Source of the DNA: Georgenia yuyongxinii
GTDB lineage: Bacteria > Actinomycetota > Actinomycetes > Actinomycetales > Actinomycetaceae
NCBI RefSeq assembly: GCF_006352065.1
Contig: NZ_CP040915.1
Coordinates: 3,286,001 to 3,350,000, forward strand
Length of the DNA stretch: 64,000 bases
Reading direction: 5' to 3'
The position numbers and the translations under genes are program-made. The notes below the pieces were generated by a model, which was not told the origin of the DNA, made no database searches, and was given only the letters and a program-made list of their open reading frames with translations. This document shows positions 23,862 through 32,145 of the stretch, in pieces. Position 1 is the first letter of the stretch. Each line of letters opens with the position of its first letter.

Positions 23862-24943
23862 GCCGTCACCTTCTCGTGCTCGAAGCTGGTCTCCGCCGGG
23901 CGCTCGGCGTCGTCGTCGGGATCCAGCGTGCGGATGGTGCGCGCGGCGCGCCGGGCCGCGACCGCCTGGACGCCCACGCCGATCACGAGGAGCAGGCCGA
24001 CCGCTGTGCGCTGCCAGGCGCTGGGCACCCCGGCCAGGATGAGGCTGTTGTTGATGACCTGGATCAGGAGGACACCGAGCACGGTCCCCGTGACGGAGCC
24101 CCGGCCGCCGAAGATGGACGCCCCGCCGAGGACGACGGCGGCGATGATGTCGAGCTCGCCGCCGACCAGCTCCTGCGGCGTGCCGCTGCGGCCCATGATC
24201 ATGTAGATCATCCCGCCGACGGCGGCCATCATCCCGACCAGCACGTACATCAGCACCTGGGTGCGTACCACCCGGATGCCGGCGCGGCGGGCTGCCTCGG
24301 TGTCACCGCCGATCGCGTAGATGCTGCGGCCGAACATGGTGCGACGCAGGACCCACGCGATGAGCACCGCGAGCAGGATCGCGGGGACCACCATCACGTG
24401 CAGGTAGGAGTTCCCGGCGCTCGTCTGCGCATGGATGAGGTTGGTGGTCGACACCGAGGCCATGCCGTCCGGGAGGTTGGCGATGTAGCGCGAGCCGACG
24501 TACGTGAGCAGCGCACCGGTGAAGATGCCCCGGGTGCCCAGCGTGACGATCATCGTGTTCAGGCGGAACCGTGCGATGAGGAAGCCGTTGATCGAGCCCA
24601 GCCCGGCGCCGATGGCCAGGGCCAGGACGAACGCGCCGACGAGGCCGAGATCGAACCCGCCGGCCAGCTGCACCTTGATCGTCGTGTAGGCCGCTGCCAC
24701 CGCGATGGCGGCGAACGACATGTCGATGCCGCCGGAGATGATGACCAGCAGCACGCCGAGGGCGAAGATCAGCGGCACGATCGCGCTGCGCACGATGCTG
24801 AACGCCGTCGGCACGGTGAAGAACACCGGGTTGGCGATCGACATGCCGATGACCAGCACGATCAGGACAAGGGCGAGGATCCCTTCGTTGTTGCGCCCCC
24901 GTAGGCGGCGCAACCACGGCGTGGGCGACTCGAGCGCACTCAT
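23858..24943 (-). CDS. ABC sugar transporter permease (RbsC-like), first of two
   Basis: 361 aa. The same permease family: GVLLVIISGGIDMSFAAIAV, NGFLIARFRLNTMIVTLGTR and VLGGASIFGGRGSVTGTVLG. It overlaps the ATPase gene by 4 nt upstream and the second permease gene by 4 nt downstream. Confidence 0.87.
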   Translation of the reverse strand: MSALESPTPWLRRLRGRNNEGILALVLIVLVIGMSIANPVFFTVPTAFSIVRSAIVPLIFALGVLLVIISGGIDMSFAAIAVAAAYTTIKVQLAGGFDLGLVGAFVLALAIGAGLGSINGFLIARFRLNTMIVTLGTRGIFTGALLTYVGSRYIANLPDGMASVSTTNLIHAQTSAGNSYLHVMVVPAILLAVLIAWVLRRTMFGRSIYAIGGDTEAARRAGIRVVRTQVLMYVLVGMMAAVGGMIYMIMGRSGTPQELVGGELDIIAAVVLGGASIFGGRGSVTGTVLGVLLIQVINNSLILAGVPSAWQRTAVGLLLVIGVGVQAVAARRAARTIRTLDPDDDAERPAETSFEHEKVTA

Positions 24944-26454
24944 GCTGCAACCTTCTTCCGGATACTTTCGACGTCGACGTCGCCGCCCTCGAGCACGTCG
25001 ACGACGCGCCCGTGACGCACCACGAGCACGCGGTGGCAGGAGGCGACGAGCTCGGGGGCGTCGTCGGAGATGACGATGACCCCCATCCCGTCGGCCGCCT
25101 GGGCGCGCAGGATGTCAAGGATCTCGGACTTCGACCCGACGTCCACGCCCACCGTGGGCCCGTTGAGCATGAGCACCTTCGGACCGCGGGCGAGCCACTT
25201 GGCGAGCACCACGCGCTGGGCGTTGCCGCCTGAGAGGGAGCGCACCGGTGCGTGGACGTTCGGGGCCTTCACGCGCAGGCGCTGGAAGAGCCGGTCGATG
25301 GTCTGGCGGATGGCGCGCGTGTCGAGTGTGCGCCACTTGGTGCGGTGGCGGTCCGCGGAGCTGGCGATGATGTTGTCCGCGATGGACTTCTCCAGGAAGA
25401 GGCCCTGGGTGAGGCGGTCCTCCGGCACATACCCGATCCCAGCCGCGATCGCGTCGTCGATGCTGCGCAGGCGGCTCCCCACGCCGTCGACCTTCACCGT
25501 GCCGGACTCGTAGGGATGGACACCGAAGAGCGACTCGGCGATCTCGGTGCGGCCGGAGCCGAGCAGGCCCGTGAGGCCGAGGATCTCGCCACGGCGCAAC
25601 GTGAACGAGACGTCGTGGAAGGCGCCGGGGAGGCTGAGGTGCTCCACCTCGAGCACCGGCGGGGCGTCGGGCCTGAGCTCGCTGACGCGGCGGGTGTCGT
25701 CGACCTCCTGGCCGGTCATGTGCTCGGCGATCGACCGCAGGCCGAGCTCTGCCGCCGGGCTGGTGATGACGTGCCGTCCCGAACGCAGGACGGTCACCCG
25801 GTCGGAGATCGCCAGGACCTCGTCCAGCTTGTGGGAGACGAAGATGAACGCCACGCCCCGGGCGCGCAGCCGCTCGACGATGGCGAACAGACGCTGCACC
25901 TCGGTGTGGGTCAGGGCCGTGGTGGGCTCATCCATGATGATCACCCGGGCGTCATCGACGAGGGAGCGGCAGATCGCCGTCAGCTGCTTGTCCGCCACCG
26001 AGAGCGTCTCGACGTCGGCGTCGAGGTCGAGGGTGAGGCCGAGGTCGGTCACGACGCGCTGGGCGGCGGGCCGGGCGGCCCGCGGGTTGTGCAGGCGCCG
26101 CCGGGAGGCGACCGCTGAGGTGAAGACGATGTTCTCGGCGACGGTGAGGTTGGGGAACAGCGAGAAGTCCTGGTAGATGACCTGGATCCCGCTCTTGATG
26201 GCGTCGGTGGTGTCCATCGACGTGAACGTCTTGCCGTCGACGACGATCGAGCCCGAGTCCGGCTTCTCGGCGCCGGAGATGATCTTGATCAGGGTGGACT
26301 TCCCGCTGCCGTTCTCGCCGGCGAGGCACAGGACCTCACCGGGGCGAAGACCGATCGACACCCCGCCCAGGGCGGTCACGCCACCGAACGTCTTGACGAT
26401 GTCGCGCACCTCGAGGACGGGTGCCGGGGTACCCGGAAGGGTGGTGGTTGTCAT
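24940..26454 (-). CDS. ABC sugar transporter ATPase with two ATPase domains (RbsA-like)
   Basis: 504 aa, tandem ATPase domains. Domain 1 has Walker A GENGSGKST, signature LSVADKQLTAICRSL (usual for RbsA) and Walker B IIMDEPTTAL. Domain 2 has GLLGSGRTEIAESL, signature RSLSGGNAQRVVLAKWL and a Walker B region reading VLMLNGPTVGVDVG, where the usual Asp-Glu is Asn-Gly. The second site should therefore bind but not hydrolyse ATP well, more degenerate than in typical RbsA. GAGAGG lies upstream of the ATG. A strong stem-loop separates it from the binding-protein gene. Confidence 0.9.
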   Translation of the reverse strand: MTTTTLPGTPAPVLEVRDIVKTFGGVTALGGVSIGLRPGEVLCLAGENGSGKSTLIKIISGAEKPDSGSIVVDGKTFTSMDTTDAIKSGIQVIYQDFSLFPNLTVAENIVFTSAVASRRRLHNPRAARPAAQRVVTDLGLTLDLDADVETLSVADKQLTAICRSLVDDARVIIMDEPTTALTHTEVQRLFAIVERLRARGVAFIFVSHKLDEVLAISDRVTVLRSGRHVITSPAAELGLRSIAEHMTGQEVDDTRRVSELRPDAPPVLEVEHLSLPGAFHDVSFTLRRGEILGLTGLLGSGRTEIAESLFGVHPYESGTVKVDGVGSRLRSIDDAIAAGIGYVPEDRLTQGLFLEKSIADNIIASSADRHRTKWRTLDTRAIRQTIDRLFQRLRVKAPNVHAPVRSLSGGNAQRVVLAKWLARGPKVLMLNGPTVGVDVGSKSEILDILRAQAADGMGVIVISDDAPELVASCHRVLVVRHGRVVDVLEGGDVDVESIRKKVAA

Positions 26455-26523
26455 GCCGTGCGCCTCTCAACGGTTGGGATGCCGTGCGCGTCTCGCCAGC
26501 TGTCGTGCCGCGCGCGCCTGCCA

Positions 26524-26567
26524 CCACCAGCGCGGGGCGGACCGGTGCGTCCGCCCCGCGCTGGTGG
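26524..26567 (-). terminator. Intercistronic perfect 19-bp stem-loop after the sugar-binding protein gene
   Basis: Arms 26524-26542 and 26549-26567 are exact complements with loop CGGTGC, 6 nt past the stop of the binding-protein gene on the minus strand. Such structures often stabilise the 5' mRNA segment and partly terminate, giving more binding protein than membrane parts. Confidence 0.8.
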
Positions 26568-26573
26568 ACCGGA

Positions 26574-27620
26574 TCAGAACGCGTACTGCTTCGCGGCCTC
26601 GGCGTCGGCCGCGATGCCGGCATTGCCGACGAACACGTTGTCGTACCCGTCCATCTTGCGAAGGCTGGTGTAGCCCTCGATGCCCAGGTCGGTCCCCTCC
26701 TCGATCACGCCGCCCTCGGCGAGGATGCGGGCGATCTCCAGCTGAGCCTCACCGGCGAGCGCCGGGTCCCAGAAGAAGATCTTGTCGATCGAGCCGGTCT
26801 CCAGGTACTTCGCGGCAGCCGAGGGGATGGACGTGCCCATGTTGCAGACGGTGTCCTCCAGACCGGCCTCCTCGATCGCGCGTGCGATGCCCGGCACGTC
26901 GTTGCCGGCAGAGCCCTGGAAGCCCTTGAGGTTGGGGTACTTCGCGAGGATCTCCTTGGCCTTCTCGTACGCTGCGGTCTCGTTGTCGGTGCTCTCGATC
27001 GGCTCCTCGACGCGCGTCATGTCTGGGTAGTTCTCGAGCTGGTAGTCGTGCGCGGCGCCGACCCACTCCATGTGGGTCTTCGCGGTAAGACCGCCGACGA
27101 ACTGGACGTACTCGCCCTCCTCACCCATGCACTGCGCGAGGTTCTCGAGGATGTCGACGCCGTAGTCGGCGTTGTCGAACGCCTCGATGTCGATGTCGAC
27201 GTTCTCGATGCCGGTCGCCTCGTGCGCCACGGTGATGATGCCCTGGGCCTGCGCCTGGGCGAGCACCGCGGACAGTGCCTGGGGCGAGTTGGGCACGACG
27301 GTGATGGCAGTCGGCTTCTGGGCGATCAGGTCCTGGATGATCTGGATTTGCTTCTCCGGGGACACGTCGTCGCCGCCCTCGGTGCGCGTGTCGATCCCCG
27401 TGCGCTCGCCGTACGCGACGACGCCCTCGTCCATGCGGTCGAACCAGGCGATGCCCTTGACCTTGACGACCGTCACCATCGTGAGGTCGGAGCTTTCGCT
27501 GCCACCTCCCGCGCTCTTGTCGCCGGACGCCGCGGCGCCATCGTTCACCGACCCACAAGCAGCCATGAGCAGGGTCGCCAGACCCGCGGCGATGACACCG
27601 GCGGTGCGCTTGTTCCTCAT
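26574..27620 (-). CDS. Sugar ABC transporter substrate-binding lipoprotein (RbsB/periplasmic-binding type 1)
   Basis: 348 aa. The signal ends in the lipobox MAAC (Cys about residue 22), then a Gly/Ser linker. The mature protein has the type 1 sugar-binding pattern: VTVVKVKGIAWFDRMDEGV, QIIQDLIAQKPTAITVVPNS, then LKGFQGSAGNDVPGIARAI. It is the first gene of the leftward operon and would bind the imported polyol or sugar. GGGAG precedes the ATG at 27620; the open frame extends upstream to 27671 but lacks signal-peptide character there. Confidence 0.88.
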   Translation of the reverse strand: MRNKRTAGVIAAGLATLLMAACGSVNDGAAASGDKSAGGGSESSDLTMVTVVKVKGIAWFDRMDEGVVAYGERTGIDTRTEGGDDVSPEKQIQIIQDLIAQKPTAITVVPNSPQALSAVLAQAQAQGIITVAHEATGIENVDIDIEAFDNADYGVDILENLAQCMGEEGEYVQFVGGLTAKTHMEWVGAAHDYQLENYPDMTRVEEPIESTDNETAAYEKAKEILAKYPNLKGFQGSAGNDVPGIARAIEEAGLEDTVCNMGTSIPSAAAKYLETGSIDKIFFWDPALAGEAQLEIARILAEGGVIEEGTDLGIEGYTSLRKMDGYDNVFVGNAGIAADAEAAKQYAF

Positions 27621-27671
27621 GCGTTCACTCCCTCGTGATCGTGCGCAGAGACGCCTGTGTCCGCGCATCAC

Positions 27672-27677
27672 ATCCTA
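27672..27677 (-). promoter_or_regulatory. Candidate -10 element (TAGGAT) of the sugar ABC/dha operon
   Basis: TAGGAT on the minus strand, 52 nt upstream of the ATG at 27620, leaves room for the GGGAG ribosome-binding site. The -35 is unclear. Confidence 0.4.
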
Positions 27678-27733
27678 GATTCGTGCCGTCAGATGCTCTG
27701 ACTAGGGCAGACGTTAGAGGGTCATTGCGCGAA

Positions 27734-27783
27734 CTTGCAAATCGATCGTGCAAGAATCTGCACAGTTTCGTGCACATCTTGCG
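27734..27783. promoter_or_regulatory. Probable DeoR operator cluster between the sugar operon and its regulator
   Basis: CTTGCA (27734-27739) and TGCAAG (27749-27754) form an inverted repeat with a 9-nt spacer. A second dyad follows: TGCAAGA-N2-TGCAC against GTGCA-N3-CTTGCG (27749-27783). The shared half-site CTTGCA/TGCAAG in three places beside a DeoR gene suggests cooperative binding by that regulator. Confidence 0.6.
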
Positions 27784-27839
27784 CGTCTCCATGCATCCAG
27801 GTTTGCTAACCTGTGCCCAGATCCAGCGGAAGGTCAACG

Positions 27840-28595
27840 ATGTCGCGCCGCCAGCAGATCGCCGAGCTCATCGAGGAGCGCGGCTTCCAGAGCGTCACCA
27901 TGCTCGCCCGCAGATTCGCGGTGGACACCTCCACCATCCGCCGCGACCTCGACCGCCTGGCCGACGAGGGCCTGGTGATCCGGACGCACGGCGGCGCCGC
28001 CGCCCCCCTGCCCAGCGACGGCGACACGGCGCAGCGGGTGACCGACCGCGATCCCCAGCTGGCGGAGAAGCGTGCGATCGGCGCAGCGATGGCGGAACGT
28101 ATCCTGGAGGGTCAGACGATCCTCCTGGACGGCGGGTCCACGTGCCTCCAGGTCGCCCGGCATCTGGACCATCACCGGCTGACGGTCGTCACCAACGATC
28201 TGCACGTCGGCCTGGAGATCTCGACGAAGCCGCAGATCAACCTCGTCTTCGTCGGCGGTGAGCTGCTCCCGACCAGCACCTCCATGTGGGGGCCGACATC
28301 GATCCAGCAGCTGGAGACCATGCGGGTGCATGTCGCGATCTTCGGCGCCGGCACCGTCATGGATGACGGCATCTATGCGAGCAGCAGCTACGCCATCGAG
28401 CTCAAGCGCAAGATGCGCTCCATCGCCTCTGAGGCGTTCTTCGTCGCAGACTCGACGAAGTTCGGCCGCGACGCGCTCTTCAAGGTCTTCGGGTTCGAGA
28501 GCTTCACCGCGGGCATCACGGACGACACGCTCGACCCGATTCGGGCAGCACGGTTCCCCGTGCCGCTGATCCGGGCGGTTGCGCGCTCCAGCTAG
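27840..28595 (+). CDS. DeoR family transcriptional regulator
   Basis: 251 aa. An N-terminal DeoR helix-turn-helix (residues ~1-55: VTMLARRFAVDTSTIRRDLD) leads to a DeoR C-terminal sensor domain with ILLDGGSTCLQVARHL, VVTNDLHVGLEI and VADSTKFGRDALF, which usually binds a phosphorylated sugar. It is divergent from the sugar ABC/dhaKL operon and most likely represses it until a phosphorylated intermediate appears. GGAAGG precedes the ATG at 27840. Confidence 0.88.
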   Translation: MSRRQQIAELIEERGFQSVTMLARRFAVDTSTIRRDLDRLADEGLVIRTHGGAAAPLPSDGDTAQRVTDRDPQLAEKRAIGAAMAERILEGQTILLDGGSTCLQVARHLDHHRLTVVTNDLHVGLEISTKPQINLVFVGGELLPTSTSMWGPTSIQQLETMRVHVAIFGAGTVMDDGIYASSSYAIELKRKMRSIASEAFFVADSTKFGRDALFKVFGFESFTAGITDDTLDPIRAARFPVPLIRAVARSS

Positions 28596-28752
28596 CGACC
28601 GGCTCACCGAGACGACCCTCCGCTGCGTGCGAGGCAGGCGCGCCGCTGCGCTGCCTGATCATCGACGCGGTGGCGGCGGCCCTCGGGTGCGCGCGCCTCC
28701 CATCTCACGAGCGTGAGCGGCGCGGCTCCGGGCTGCTCGCCCCAGGGCGAAC

Positions 28753-28783
28753 TTGACGTAACGGACCTCACAGGTGTTATATC
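28753..28783 (+). promoter_or_regulatory. Promoter of the FadR-type regulator/Tct operon
   Basis: TTGACG (28753-28758) and TTATAT (28777-28782), 18 nt apart, form a good housekeeping promoter, about 45 nt before the ATG at 28829. Confidence 0.6.
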
Positions 28784-28812
28784 CAATAACGGTCAACAGT
28801 TAACGGTTAACA
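28776..28812. promoter_or_regulatory. Operator-like repeats on the -10 box and leader of the FadR-type gene
   Basis: GTTAT-ATCCA-ATAAC (28776-28790) overlaps the -10 box. Three 7-nt direct repeats follow: GTCAACA, GTTAACG and GTTAACA (28792-28812). They are likely sites for autoregulation by the GntR protein. Confidence 0.55.
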
Positions 28813-28828
28813 ACGAGGTCAAGCCGCC

Positions 28829-29503
28829 ATGCAGATCACCCCCATCAAGCAGGACTCGCTGGGCGAGCAGGTCGCCCGCGAGCTGCGGCACCTCATCGCC
28901 ACCCGCCGGGTCGCCGGCGGCACGCCGGTGGTGGAGGAGGCCCTCGCGAACCAGTTCGGCGTCAGCCGCGGCCCCGTGCGCGACGCCCTGAGGATCCTCG
29001 CCGCCGAGGGCCTGGTGACCGTCCGCGGACGCCGCGCCGAGATCCGCGGGCTCACCGGGACGGACATCGACGAGCTCTTCTCGCTGCGGCACATGCTCGA
29101 GTCGACGGCGCTGGGCCTGGCGATGGACCGGGACCCCGAGACGCTGCTCGCCGGGCTCGAAGCCGCCCTGCGCCGCATGGAGGCCGCCGTCACGACCGGC
29201 GGCGCCGAGGCGTTCGCCCAGGCAGACCTCCGTTTCCACTCCAGCTTCTACCTGGCCGCCGGCCACAGCCGGCTCACGGCCATCTGGGCGCAGTACCGGC
29301 CCAGCATCGAGATGGTGCTCCGCTCGTCACGCGAGACCTACCAGGACCTCGCGCCATCGATCGGCAGCCACTACACCCTGGCCGACCTCATCCGGGCCGG
29401 CGATCCCGGCCCGGCCCTCTACGAGCTGACCGAGCACCTCGACAACGCGCGCCGGCGCGTGCGGACCTTCTACGAGGCCGAGGTCGCGGCGCCCGCCAGC
29501 TGA
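28829..29503 (+). CDS. GntR/FadR-subfamily transcriptional regulator
   Basis: 224 aa. A winged helix at residues ~10-75 (VVEEALANQFGVSRGPVRDA) and an all-helical FCD ligand domain (RHMLESTALGLAM, LRFHSSFYLAAGHSRL) with metal-type His residues. FadR-type regulators usually sense small organic or sugar acids. It is the first gene of the Tct/aldolase/kinase set on the same strand and its promoter carries repeated operators, so it probably controls both itself and that operon. Confidence 0.87.
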   Translation: MQITPIKQDSLGEQVARELRHLIATRRVAGGTPVVEEALANQFGVSRGPVRDALRILAAEGLVTVRGRRAEIRGLTGTDIDELFSLRHMLESTALGLAMDRDPETLLAGLEAALRRMEAAVTTGGAEAFAQADLRFHSSFYLAAGHSRLTAIWAQYRPSIEMVLRSSRETYQDLAPSIGSHYTLADLIRAGDPGPALYELTEHLDNARRRVRTFYEAEVAAPAS

Positions 29504-29524
29504 CGTCCCCCGCTGTCCCCAACC

Positions 29525-29565
29525 CCACCACCACCACCACCACCACCAATCACCACCACCACCAC
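29525..29565. repeat. CCA/CAC trinucleotide run
   Basis: About 13 CCA/CAC triplets, broken once by AAT, lie in the 81-bp gap before tctC, directly upstream of the AAGGAG ribosome-binding site. Confidence 0.9.
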
Positions 29566-29584
29566 GAAGGAGTGGACCTTCACC

Positions 29585-30556
29585 ATGAAGATGTCCAAGC
29601 GCACCACCTCGTCCCTCATCGCGGTCGCCGCGGCCACCTCCCTGCTCGCCGCCTGCTCGTCGGCAAAGGGCGACGCGGAGGCCTCGGCGGACTACCCGAC
29701 CGACGACATCACCCTCGTCGTGCCCTACGACGCCGGCGGCGCCTCCGACCTCGCGGCCCGCACCCTGGCCGCCGAGATGGAGAACACCCTCGACGTCTCC
29801 GTCATTGTCGAGAACCGCACCGGCGGCGCCGGCTCGGTCGGCCTGTCCTCCCTCGCCGGCTCCGACGCCGACGGCTACACCCTCGGCTACATGCCCGTCG
29901 AGACGGTCATGCTCGGCCACCAGGGCTACGACATCGACCCCGAGGCCTACGACTACCTCGGCCAGATCGTCTCGGTCCCCGCCACCATCGCGGTCCCGGC
30001 CGACAGCCCGTACCAGACCCTGCAGGACCTCATCGACGCCGCCACCGAGAACCCGGACAAGCTCACCGTGTCCAACTCCGGCGCCGGGTCCATCTGGCAC
30101 GCCGTCACCACCGCCCTGAACGAGGCGACCGGGGCGGCCCTGAAGCCGGTGCCCTTCGACGGCGGGGCGCCCGCCGTGACCGCCGCGATCGGCGGCCAGG
30201 TCGACGCCGTCATCGCGGGCGTCTCCGAGACCTCGCAGGCTCACAAGGACGGGCAGATCCGCGTGCTCGCCGTCCTCGCGGACGAGCCTGCCGGCGCCCT
30301 GCCCGACGTCAAGACCGCCAAGGACCTCGGCATCGACGTCTCCATGGGCGGCTGGGGCCTGCTCGGCGCGCCCGCCGGGCTGCCCGAGGAGGTCATCGAG
30401 GTGCTCGACGCCGCCGTCGAGGCGGCCGTCGCCTCCGACAGCTACGTCGACGTGATCACCAAGGCCGGCAACATCCCCGCCTGGCGATCCGCGGCCGAGA
30501 CGCAGAGCTTCGTCGCCGACGAGGCCGCCCGGTTCGGCACGATCCTCGCCGACTGA
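29585..30556 (+). CDS. tctC: Tripartite tricarboxylate transporter substrate-binding lipoprotein (TctC/Bug)
   Basis: 323 aa. The lipobox LLAAC puts the lipidated Cys at about residue 24. The Bug/TctC fold is recognisable: ITLVVPYDAGGASDLAARTL, VENRTGGAGSVG, then LTVSNSGAGSIWHAV and GGAPAVTAAIGGQVDAVIAG. It captures a carboxylate for the TctAB channel encoded downstream. AAGGAG precedes the ATG. It is separated from the next gene by a perfect 17-bp stem-loop. Confidence 0.9.
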   Translation: MKMSKRTTSSLIAVAAATSLLAACSSAKGDAEASADYPTDDITLVVPYDAGGASDLAARTLAAEMENTLDVSVIVENRTGGAGSVGLSSLAGSDADGYTLGYMPVETVMLGHQGYDIDPEAYDYLGQIVSVPATIAVPADSPYQTLQDLIDAATENPDKLTVSNSGAGSIWHAVTTALNEATGAALKPVPFDGGAPAVTAAIGGQVDAVIAGVSETSQAHKDGQIRVLAVLADEPAGALPDVKTAKDLGIDVSMGGWGLLGAPAGLPEEVIEVLDAAVEAAVASDSYVDVITKAGNIPAWRSAAETQSFVADEAARFGTILAD

Positions 30557-30571
30557 CGCCTGACCGGACCC

Positions 30572-30611
30572 GGGGCCGGGGCGCCGCCACGCACGGCGGC
30601 GCCCCGGCCCC
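30572..30611 (+). terminator. Intercistronic perfect 17-bp stem-loop after tctC
   Basis: Arms 30572-30588 and 30595-30611 are exact complements with loop ACGCAC, 15 nt past the tctC stop. It is placed like the stem-loop at 26524, again directly after a binding-protein gene. Confidence 0.8.
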
Positions 30612-30709
30612 TCCGGCCCGGCCGACGCCCTGCCGACCCGCCCACCGAGGCCGACGCCATCCCGTGCCGGCGCCCCGGCACCCCCCACCCGCACTCCAAG
30701 GAGCTTTCC

Positions 30710-31630
30710 GTGCCCTCGTCCGAGACCCAGTCCGTGCTCACCGACCCGACGGCGACCGCCGCCTCGCGCAGCGACCTCATCACCGCCGTCCCGACCCCGT
30801 TCCTCGCGGACGGGTCGCTGAACGTGCCGGGCACGAAGCGCCTCTTCACCGCCCTCGCCGCCCGTGACATCGATGGCGCGTTCGTCGCCGGCACCACCGG
30901 CGAGTTCACCACCCTCGAGGACGACGAGCGCCTCGCCGTCCTGGAGGCCGGGCTCGAGGCCTTCGGCGCCGAGCGGGCCTACCTGCACGTCGGCGCCGCG
31001 CACACCCGGCACGCCGTCAAGCTGACCCGGGCCGCCGTCGCCCTTGGCGCCCGCAAGCTCGCCGCGATCACCCCGTACTACTTCCCCGCGCCGCTGGACG
31101 CCGTCGTGGACTACTTCCGCCAGGTGGTCGACGCCGCCGGGGGCGCCGCCGTCTACGCCTACCTGTTCACCGCCCGCACCTGGACGGTCTTCCCCCACGA
31201 CGCGCTGGGTCGCCTCGCCGAGGTCGGCGTGACCGGCGTGAAGATCTCCGGCGAGTCCGACGAGTCGGTCTCCGCCTACCTCGCCAACGCCCCGGCCGGC
31301 TTCGAGGTGCTCTCCGGCAACGACATCGCCTACGGCGAGCTCGTCGCGGCCGGTGGCCAGGGCATCATCTCCGGCGTCTCCTCCGTCTTCCCGCAGCCCT
31401 TCCTCAACTTGCGCGGTGCCCTGCGGGCCGGCGACGCCGACGGCGTCAGCGCCGCCAAGGAGGACGTGGCCCGCGCCGTCGGGCTCGTCCGCGCCGGCAG
31501 TCTCACCCACCTCAAGGCGGGCCTGGAGCTCCAGGGTCTCCCGGCCGGCCCGGTGCGCGCCGGCGTCGAGCCCATCTCCGACGACGACCGCGCCGCCATC
31601 GCGCGGGAGCTCGAGCGATGGAACAAGTGA
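30710..31630 (+). CDS. DapA/DHDPS-family aldolase or dehydratase
   Basis: 306 aa, TIM barrel. The entry motif AGTTGEFTTL, the Tyr region VYAYLF (~148-153) and the Schiff-base Lys178 in GVTGVKISGES are in the right order. The family includes dihydrodipicolinate synthase, N-acetylneuraminate lyase, KDG aldolase and 5-dehydro-4-deoxyglucarate dehydratase. Lying between tctC and tctB, it is more likely a sugar-acid aldolase/dehydratase than a lysine-synthesis enzyme. AAGGAG precedes the GTG at 30710. It overlaps tctB by 13 nt. Confidence 0.85.
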   Translation: MPSSETQSVLTDPTATAASRSDLITAVPTPFLADGSLNVPGTKRLFTALAARDIDGAFVAGTTGEFTTLEDDERLAVLEAGLEAFGAERAYLHVGAAHTRHAVKLTRAAVALGARKLAAITPYYFPAPLDAVVDYFRQVVDAAGGAAVYAYLFTARTWTVFPHDALGRLAEVGVTGVKISGESDESVSAYLANAPAGFEVLSGNDIAYGELVAAGGQGIISGVSSVFPQPFLNLRGALRAGDADGVSAAKEDVARAVGLVRAGSLTHLKAGLELQGLPAGPVRAGVEPISDDDRAAIARELERWNK

Positions 31631-32145
31631 CCACGCCCCCGACGACCGGGCACCGCGAGCCGGAGCAGGCCGAGCCCGCACTCGATGAGAAGCACGTCGC
31701 GCCCGCCTCGCGCCGCCTCGAGCTGCTCATCGCGGTGCTGGCGGTGGCGCTCGCCGTCGTCGTCCTGGTGCTCAGCCAGGGCATCGAGTCCCGGGTCGAC
31801 TCCGGTGGCCTGGCCCCGAGCTGGTGGCCCGCCGTCCTGGCCGGCAGCGCGCTCGCCATCTCCCTGGCGCTGCTCGTCCTCGCGCTGGTCCGGGCCCCGG
31901 GCGAGCGTGAGGACCTCCAGTCCGGGACCCGCGAGGGCCTTTACCGGGTGCTCATCAGCTCGGCGCTCTCGGTGCTCTTCCTCGTCGCCTGGGAGCCGGT
32001 CGGCTTCATCATCGCGTGCCCGATCTACCTGGCGGGCCTGCTCGCCACGTACGGGCTGCGCAGCCGCGGGCTGGTCATCTTCCCGGTGGCCGTCACCGCC
32101 GTCATCTACGTCCTCTTCGACGTCATCCTGAGGGTTCCGCTATGA
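31618..32145 (+). CDS. tctB: Tripartite tricarboxylate transporter small membrane subunit (TctB)
   Basis: 175 aa. A hydrophilic N-terminus precedes four hydrophobic segments (starting LLIAVLAVALAVVVLVLS) with the family loop GLAPSWWPAVLAGSALAIS. The ATG at 31618 is inside the end of the aldolase gene, and its stop overlaps the tctA start by 4 nt. Confidence 0.87.
   Translation: MEQVTTPPTTGHREPEQAEPALDEKHVAPASRRLELLIAVLAVALAVVVLVLSQGIESRVDSGGLAPSWWPAVLAGSALAISLALLVLALVRAPGEREDLQSGTREGLYRVLISSALSVLFLVAWEPVGFIIACPIYLAGLLATYGLRSRGLVIFPVAVTAVIYVLFDVILRVPL

Noticed and set aside
29327-31681. 784-residue minus-strand open frame opposite tctC and the aldolase gene
   Set aside because: Gly/Asp/Val/Arg-rich composition without domains; it mirrors high-GC3 genes on the other strand.
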